A stretch of DNA of 64,000 nt from Ditibartonella choladocola (GTDB lineage: Bacteria; Pseudomonadota; Alphaproteobacteria; Rhizobiales; Rhizobiaceae): contig NZ_CP015625.1 in NCBI RefSeq assembly GCF_002007565.1, forward strand, positions 2,617,501-2,681,500. Direction: 5' to 3'. Below the pieces are notes generated by a model. That model was given only the letters and a program-made list of their open reading frames with translations, had not been told where the DNA came from and ran no database searches. The position numbers and the translations under genes are program-made. Positions 59,052 through 64,000 of the stretch are shown piece after piece (positions within the stretch are counted from its first letter, which is position 1; each line of letters begins with the position of its first letter).

Positions 59052-60117
59052 ACCAGGAGATACAATCGGCATCATCGGCGGCGGGCAACTTGCTCGCATG
59101 ATGGCAAGTGCTGCGGCACGGCTCGGATTTCATACAATTATTCTTGAGCCGACGCCGGATTGTCCGGCAGCACAGACGGCCAATCGACAAATCGTGGCAA
59201 ATTACGACGATGAAAAAGCCTTGGATGAACTCGCCAATTTATCCGATGTGATCACTTATGAATTCGAGAATGTTCCGGCTCGCGCCGTTGACCGGCTTGC
59301 CAAAAAAGCAACTGTTTTGCCAAAGCCCGCAGCACTCGAAGTTTCGCAGGATCGTTTTACCGAAAAGAAATTTTTGAACGACAGCGGAATAAAAACCGCT
59401 CCGTGGTTTCTTGTCGACAATCGTCAAATGCTGATTGCCGGTCTTGGCAATGTTGACGGCAAAGGCATTCTGAAGTCACGCCGATTCGGTTATGATGGCA
59501 AGGGACAGGTACGGCTTGATAATCCGAATGAAGAAGAAATCGACAAAGCGCTTGCCGATATTGGCAATGTGCCTGCCATTCTTGAAGGATTTGTTCCGTT
59601 CAAAAAAGAAATATCGGTTATTGCCGCACGTGCCTTTAAAGGCCGTGTGGCTTTTTATGATTGCCCTGAAAATGTTCACCGCGATGGAATTTTAAGGACA
59701 TCCACCGTTCCGGCTGCAATTGACAAGAAAACCGCTGAAACTGCGCAAAAAGCTGCGGAAACGATTCTTCATGAACTCGATTATATCGGCGTGATCGGGG
59801 TCGAATTTTTTGTTCTGGAAGACGGCTCGGTTCTAGCCAATGAATTGGCACCGCGCGTTCATAATTCCGGCCACTGGACAGAGGCTGCCTGCCTTATCTC
59901 GCAATTCGAGCAGCATATACGTGCAATCACCGGTCTTCCTTTGGGCAAAACAACGCGGCATAGCAATTGTGTAATGGAAAATCTGATCGGCGAGGATGTG
60001 AAACGTCTGCCCGATCTATTGGCTGAACCGCAAACTTTCATCGACCTTTATGGAAAAGCGGAGTTGAGAGCGGGAAGAAAAATGGGGCACATTATAAGGC
60101 TGACCGGTCGACCTTGA
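59038..60117 (+). CDS. purK: N5-carboxyaminoimidazole ribonucleotide synthetase
   Basis: This 359-residue ATP-grasp enzyme makes N5-CAIR from AIR, bicarbonate and ATP. It has [21 protein letters not shown] at the N-terminus (19 of these residues from IGG on are standard), [11 protein letters not shown], and [18 protein letters not shown] near the active site. It is coupled to purE by overlap. Confidence 0.96.
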   Translation: MKSLEPGDTIGIIGGGQLARMMASAAARLGFHTIILEPTPDCPAAQTANRQIVANYDDEKALDELANLSDVITYEFENVPARAVDRLAKKATVLPKPAALEVSQDRFTEKKFLNDSGIKTAPWFLVDNRQMLIAGLGNVDGKGILKSRRFGYDGKGQVRLDNPNEEEIDKALADIGNVPAILEGFVPFKKEISVIAARAFKGRVAFYDCPENVHRDGILRTSTVPAAIDKKTAETAQKAAETILHELDYIGVIGVEFFVLEDGSVLANELAPRVHNSGHWTEAACLISQFEQHIRAITGLPLGKTTRHSNCVMENLIGEDVKRLPDLLAEPQTFIDLYGKAELRAGRKMGHIIRLTGRP

Positions 60118-60309
60118 TAACAGAAAAAAGGCAGGGATAAACATCTTCATTGCCTCATTCCTGATAGAATTTGCCAACAGAAACACTATTTTTACGTGAT
60201 TTGCAGTTGACAAACCCTCTATCGTCAGGCTATTTGACCGACGAAATTCAAGCCCGATTACGGGACTAAACCTTTTACCCGGCGACGGGTTATACAAACG
60301 GTGATTGAA

Positions 60310-60435
60310 ATGAAAATTAAAAATTCGCTCAGAGCGCTCAAGGGTCGTCACCGCGACAACCGCATGGTTCGCCGCAAGGGTCGTATATACATCATCAATA
60401 AGACCAACCCGCGTTTCAAAGCCCGTCAGGGTTGA
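60310..60435 (+). CDS. rpmJ: 50S ribosomal protein L36
   Basis: This 41-residue basic protein ([17 protein letters not shown] at the start, [12 protein letters not shown] at the end) is the long, cysteine-free (C-) form of L36, common in alphaproteobacteria. The zinc ligands of the C+ form are absent. It is monocistronic, with a strong terminator. Confidence 0.96.
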   Translation: MKIKNSLRALKGRHRDNRMVRRKGRIYIINKTNPRFKARQG

Positions 60436-60453
60436 TTATTCGATATATGATTT

Positions 60454-60480
60454 AAAAAGGCTCCGTTTCGGAGCCTTTTT
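60454..60480 (+). terminator. Terminator of rpmJ
   Basis: AAAAAGGCTCC-GTTT-CGGAGCCTTTTT plus further T residues form a classic intrinsic terminator 18 nt after the rpmJ stop. Confidence 0.92.
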
Positions 60481-60623
60481 TATTTTCCCCGGATTTTTCC
60501 GGCATTGCTTCGGTTCGTTCATCCATATAAGATCGCCAACAAGATATGTTGCAGTTTTGAATAACAAAATCATGTGTCACAGGCGACAGGTGACAAAGAA
60601 AAACGACAGTGGCAGAGGAAATA

Positions 60624-61322
60624 ATGTTGAAGAGATTGAAAATTCATTTTTTCATTATGTCGCTATCTATTGTAATGGCGGTGTCGCCTGCGACAGTTTT
60701 TTCCCAAGGTTTGCCGGAACTTCCACCACAAGAAGATCCTGATTCTCCGCCATTATCTCCTGAAGATATGATTCCGGAAAAACCTTCACCGGATGAAGCA
60801 TTGCCCGATCTTGGAAAAGACCGGAATGCATTACAAAAAAAACAGGCTGAAATCGACCGTTTGCTCGCTGTTTTGAAACGAACACCCGATTACAAGGAAG
60901 CGGGAAAAATAAGCCGCCAGATTCAAGGCCTGTGGGCGCAATCGGGGAGCGATACGATTGATCTTCTCATGCAATGGGCGGAAGACGCAATCAACGAGCA
61001 AGATTATGCCATGGCGCTCGATTTTCTTGATAATGTGGTCGCTTTGCAACCTGATTATGCCGAAGGTTGGGCGCGTCGTGCGGCCGTTCATGTGCAATTG
61101 AATGACCTGAAACTTGCAATGAGCGATCTGAAACGTTCCCTTGAGCTGGAACCCAGAAATTATAATGCCCTGTTTCTTGTCGGGTCGATTCTGGAAATGA
61201 CAGGGCGCAATAAGCTTGCGCTACACGCCTATGAAGATGCGTTGAAAATTTATCCACAAATGCAACGCGCCCAAAAACATGTTGCCGATATTCTGGAAGA
61301 ACAGACAGGGCAAGCCATCTGA
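60624..61322 (+). CDS. Exported TPR protein
   Basis: This protein of about 232 residues has a signal peptide (about 1-28, cut near VFSQG), a Pro-rich acidic segment (about 30-65), a helical linker, and about three TPR-like units (about 120-230; YAMALDFLDNVVALQPDYAEG, LKLAMSDLKRSLELEPRNYN). ATG 60624 follows AGAGGA; an upstream GTG at 60609 is less likely. It is probably periplasmic, with function unknown. Confidence 0.83.
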   Translation: MLKRLKIHFFIMSLSIVMAVSPATVFSQGLPELPPQEDPDSPPLSPEDMIPEKPSPDEALPDLGKDRNALQKKQAEIDRLLAVLKRTPDYKEAGKISRQIQGLWAQSGSDTIDLLMQWAEDAINEQDYAMALDFLDNVVALQPDYAEGWARRAAVHVQLNDLKLAMSDLKRSLELEPRNYNALFLVGSILEMTGRNKLALHAYEDALKIYPQMQRAQKHVADILEEQTGQAI

Positions 61323-61417
61323 CTTTCAGCCAAATTGCACCAGTTCCGGATGCGGTAAAAATTACTTTTCAAAAACTACTTTGCAGACTGGTAACAGGCG
61401 GTGACTTGACCTATATT

Positions 61418-61585
61418 GGCGAAGGCGTTCTGCTCTTCTCGACAGGAATAACTGCATCCCCGGGGCCTTATTGATCTCTAAGGGAGCTGTCCCTGATTAG
61501 GCTCGTGGGCCTTTTCATATGGCGCCCACCTACGTTGTAGGTTTCCCGGGATCAAATACATTCCACCGGTTGCTGCGGATCGCCA
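61418..61585 (+). ncRNA. ssrS: Probable 6S RNA
   Basis: A GC-rich conserved-looking block of about 168 nt has ends that pair (GGCGA with TCGCC) and inner arms that pair (ATCCCCGGGG with CCCGGGAT), leaving a large central bulge as in 6S RNA. It lies upstream of the 5-formyltetrahydrofolate cyclo-ligase gene, the conserved genomic partner of ssrS. 6S RNA binds sigma-70 RNA polymerase in stationary phase. The ends are approximate. Confidence 0.65.
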
Positions 61586-61981
61586 CTTTCTCTCTCCAAA
61601 TTGTGTGGCATAAACGAAAATCTTTCCACACCTATAAGCCACCGCCCGTTTCAATTTATAGCTGCACTCCTCTTCCTGCTTCAAATTTATCTCTTCAAAT
61701 CAACCCATCACCATCTTCAAATTGTTTCGATCAATGTTGCGGGTTCGGCCTTTCCCCTGTTTTCTTGCCGATTTTCTTGCCGATGCGTGATGATTGAAGA
61801 AATCATGGTGTTTATCGACGCGATTGACCGGTTTCCACCATTCTCTTGGCAATATTTTATAAAACAGCTTTGAAAAAACCGGATGATCGTCCATTATCGC
61901 GCATGAGTGAACCGGATTTTAACACTAAATCGCAGAGCAGCTTTTAAGAAATAAACAGAAGTGGAAAACGTTTCTCGCAAT
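61586..61981. other. Intergenic region between 6S RNA and 5-FCL
   Basis: About 400 bp hold no gene seen on either strand. It may belong to a shared 6S/5-FCL transcript. Confidence 0.4.
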
Positions 61982-62548
61982 ATGACCAACAACAAAAACA
62001 CGCTTCGACGGGAAGCACTGGCAAAACGCGACCGGATACCGGAAAAACAACGTGTTGTCATTTCACAAAAACTCGTCGAGGAGCTTCAAAAGCTGCTCGC
62101 CATTTTGAAAGGCAAAACGGTTGCAGGGTTCTGGCCGATCAAAAGCGAAATCGACCCGCGCCCTCTCATGTCAGCGTTGAAAAAACATGGCTTTAAACTG
62201 GCTTTGCCCGCCATTATCAATAAAACAAAAATGGTTTTCAGAATTTTTGAAGATGAGGGAAAACTCGTTGATATGGGTTTTGGCACAGTGGGGCCATCTG
62301 AAGACGCGCAAATTGTTGCGCCGGAAACACTTCTCGTTCCGCTTTCGGCTTTCGATAGCAAAGGAAACAGGATCGGTTATGGCGCCGGTTACTATGATCG
62401 GGCAATTGCAAGCATGAGAGAAAACGGGCATAACCCGTTATTGATCGGACTTGCTTTCGATTGTCAGGAAGTTCCATCAATACCGGCAGAGCCACACGAT
62501 CAAAAATTGGCAATGATACTGACCGAAAGCGGTTTGAGGTCTTTTTAA
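61982..62548 (+). CDS. 5-formyltetrahydrofolate cyclo-ligase
   Basis: This protein of about 188 residues is of the MTHFS/YgfA family, converting 5-formyl-THF to 5,10-methenyl-THF. It has the N-terminal LRREALAKRD, GFWPIKSEIDPRPL, VPLSAFDSKGNRIGYGAGYYDRAI, and DQKLAMILTESG. The ATG at 61982 is chosen, but a GTG at 61961 cannot be excluded; neither has a clear Shine-Dalgarno sequence. Confidence 0.93.
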   Translation: MTNNKNTLRREALAKRDRIPEKQRVVISQKLVEELQKLLAILKGKTVAGFWPIKSEIDPRPLMSALKKHGFKLALPAIINKTKMVFRIFEDEGKLVDMGFGTVGPSEDAQIVAPETLLVPLSAFDSKGNRIGYGAGYYDRAIASMRENGHNPLLIGLAFDCQEVPSIPAEPHDQKLAMILTESGLRSF

Positions 62549-62568
62549 AATATGTTTAGAGCAAAATT

Positions 62569-63390
62569 ATGAGATTTTTATTTTTAGGTGACATGGTTGG
62601 CAAATCCGGCCGCACAGCAGTGTTCCAGAAGCTTCCCGGCCTGATATCGGGTCTCAAGCTCGACTTTGTTGTCGTTAACGGTGAAAATGCAGCTTCCGGC
62701 TTCGGCATTACCGAAAAAATCTATAATGAAACACTGGAAGCCGGTGCAAATGTTGTAACCACCGGCAACCATGCGTTCGACCAGAAAGAAACTCTGACTT
62801 TTGCCGATCATGCCGACCGGTTTTTAAGACCTGCAAATTTTCCAAAAGGGACGGCGGGCAAAGGTTCGGGTGTCTATATTGCAAAAAACGGTGCGCGTGT
62901 GCTTGTTGCCAATGTTATGGGGCGGGTATTTATGCATCCTGATCTTGACGATCCGTTCGAGGCAGCCGAACGCATTGTGGGAGAATGTCCGCTCGGCGAG
63001 CAGGCCGATGCCGTGATTTTTGATTTCCATGCCGAAGCCACAAGCGAAAAACAATGTTTTGGCCATTTTCTTGATGGTCGCGCCAGTGTGGTGGTGGGCA
63101 CTCATACCCATGTTCCGACAGCCGATTATCAGATTTTCAGTGGCGGCACTGCGTTTATGTCGGATGCCGGTATGTGTGGCGATTATGATTCGTCACTTGG
63201 CATGGATAAAGAAGAACCGCTCAACCGTTTTGTTACAAAAATATCGCGTGGTCGCTATGAACCGGCGAGCGGGCCTGCAACCATTTGTGGACTTGCAGTT
63301 GAAATTTCCGACCGCACAGGACTTGCAGAAAAAGTATCTGCCTTGCGTCTTGGACCGCGATTGGAAGAATGCTTGCCGGATTTTTGGTGA
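62569..63390 (+). CDS. YmdB-family metallophosphoesterase (TIGR00282)
   Basis: This 273-residue calcineurin-like enzyme starts FLFLGDMVGKSGR and has the metal ligands VVNGENAASG, TGNHAFDQKE, FDFHAEATSEK, GTHTHVPTAD. In Bacillus YmdB acts as a cyclic-nucleotide phosphodiesterase affecting development; the role in proteobacteria is unclear. It lies 20 nt after the 5-FCL gene and is probably in its operon. Confidence 0.92.
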   Translation: MRFLFLGDMVGKSGRTAVFQKLPGLISGLKLDFVVVNGENAASGFGITEKIYNETLEAGANVVTTGNHAFDQKETLTFADHADRFLRPANFPKGTAGKGSGVYIAKNGARVLVANVMGRVFMHPDLDDPFEAAERIVGECPLGEQADAVIFDFHAEATSEKQCFGHFLDGRASVVVGTHTHVPTADYQIFSGGTAFMSDAGMCGDYDSSLGMDKEEPLNRFVTKISRGRYEPASGPATICGLAVEISDRTGLAEKVSALRLGPRLEECLPDFW

Positions 63391-63522
63391 AAGACGGGCA
63401 ACTCTTTACCTTTTCACTCGTTTTCCGTATAAGGCGCTCATTCAGATTTTATTAGAACATTGTCCGACAGGAAACTTCGATCATTCCAAGGCTCGCTGTC
63501 GGTGAAAACCGAAAGGTGATCT

Positions 63523-64000
63523 ATGTCAGGCCATTCACAGTTTAAGAATATTATGCATCGCAAAGGTCGTCAGGATGCGATGCGCTCGAAGATGTTTTCC
63601 AAACTCGCCCGCGAAATAACCGTTGCGGCCAAGCTTGGTGTGCCGGATCCTGCGATGAATGCCCGTTTACGCTTGGCTGTGCAGAATGCAAGAGCCCAGT
63701 CCATGCCGAAAGACAATATCGAACGGGCGATTAAAAAGGCTGCCGGTAATGATGGCGAAAATTATGAAGAAGTCCGCTACGAGGGTTACGGCCCGGCTGG
63801 TGTCGCTGTTATTGTTGAAGCTTTGACAGATAACCGCAACCGTACCGCCTCCAATGTTCGTGCCGCTTTCACCAAAGCAGGTGGTGCATTGGGTGAAACA
63901 GGTTCGGTCGGCTTCATGTTCAATCGCGTTGGCGAAATTGTTTATAAACCGGAAGCCGGCGACGCAGACAAAGTTATGGAAGCTGCCATTGAAGCAGGTG
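63523..64000 (+). CDS. yebC: YebC/PmpR-family regulatory protein, 3'-truncated by window edge
   Basis: The first 159 residues of the usual 248 or so are seen. It starts [18 protein letters not shown], then [17 protein letters not shown], and [19 protein letters not shown], all typical of YebC. Members act as transcriptional regulators or, as more recently shown, help ribosomes through proline stretches. GAAAGGTG precedes the ATG. The C-terminus is beyond the window. Confidence 0.95.
   Translation, partial: MSGHSQFKNIMHRKGRQDAMRSKMFSKLAREITVAAKLGVPDPAMNARLRLAVQNARAQSMPKDNIERAIKKAAGNDGENYEEVRYEGYGPAGVAVIVEALTDNRNRTASNVRAAFTKAGGALGETGSVGFMFNRVGEIVYKPEAGDADKVMEAAIEAG

Overview
The window reads as chromosomal DNA of a Hyphomicrobiales (Rhizobiales) alphaproteobacterium with moderately low GC. 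The evidence is an EcfG/NepR/PhyR general stress response locus, an MbfA iron exporter behind an Irr-type palindrome, families typical of this order (DUF2948, UPF0262, DUF4167, DUF1013/TrcR), a tolQRAB-pal-cpoB-tilS-ftsH-glmM series and a 6S-like RNA next to the 5-formyltetrahydrofolate cyclo-ligase gene. Base composition and gene content suggest a Bartonella-like organism, perhaps an insect-gut type, but this is inference; no rRNA gene is present to settle it. There is no prophage, insertion sequence or CRISPR array. The genes are mostly housekeeping.

Layout. 1-4.4 kb: 3' part of an M23 peptidase gene, then the general stress module (ecfG and nepR leftward, phyR and an HWE kinase rightward). 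4.6-8.5 kb: two unrecognised small proteins and clpB. 8.6-15.1 kb: a leftward cluster with a racemase-like protein, yacG, maf, infA, a low-molecular-weight phosphatase, UPF0262, hisD, DUF2948, murA and a 53-residue basic protein. 15.3-26.2 kb: tRNA-Thr, an L,D-transpeptidase, a TPR protein, a CobB sirtuin, arsC, tRNA-Leu, a YqaA-like membrane protein, dsbB, gluQ, a GNAT acetyltransferase, mbfA and dut.

26.4-38.3 kb is the most distinctive region, a complete selenocysteine/formate dehydrogenase island. It holds fdhGHI (catalytic subunit with an in-frame UGA for selenocysteine), the divergent selD, a DUF4167 gene, and then leftward fdhE-selA-selB followed within 36 nt by selC, the tRNA-Sec gene. 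One compact locus therefore supplies the enzyme, the selenium donor, the Sec synthase, the Sec elongation factor, the tRNA and a maturation factor. Molybdopterin and FdhD genes must lie elsewhere.

38.7-64 kb: exbBD without a neighbouring tonB, glycerate 2-kinase, a DUF883/holin-like pair, an outer membrane beta-barrel, glmM, ftsH, tilS and the Tol-Pal genes, split by unusually long gaps. After these come trcR, a quinone oxidoreductase, two DUF465 small proteins, purEK, rpmJ, a TPR protein, the 6S-like RNA, the 5-FCL gene, a YmdB-like phosphoesterase and the 5' part of yebC.

A further window-wide feature is short intergenic tandem duplication: units of about 12-25 bp in 2-5 copies at eight or more separate sites. 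No gene or known repeat family visible here explains it.
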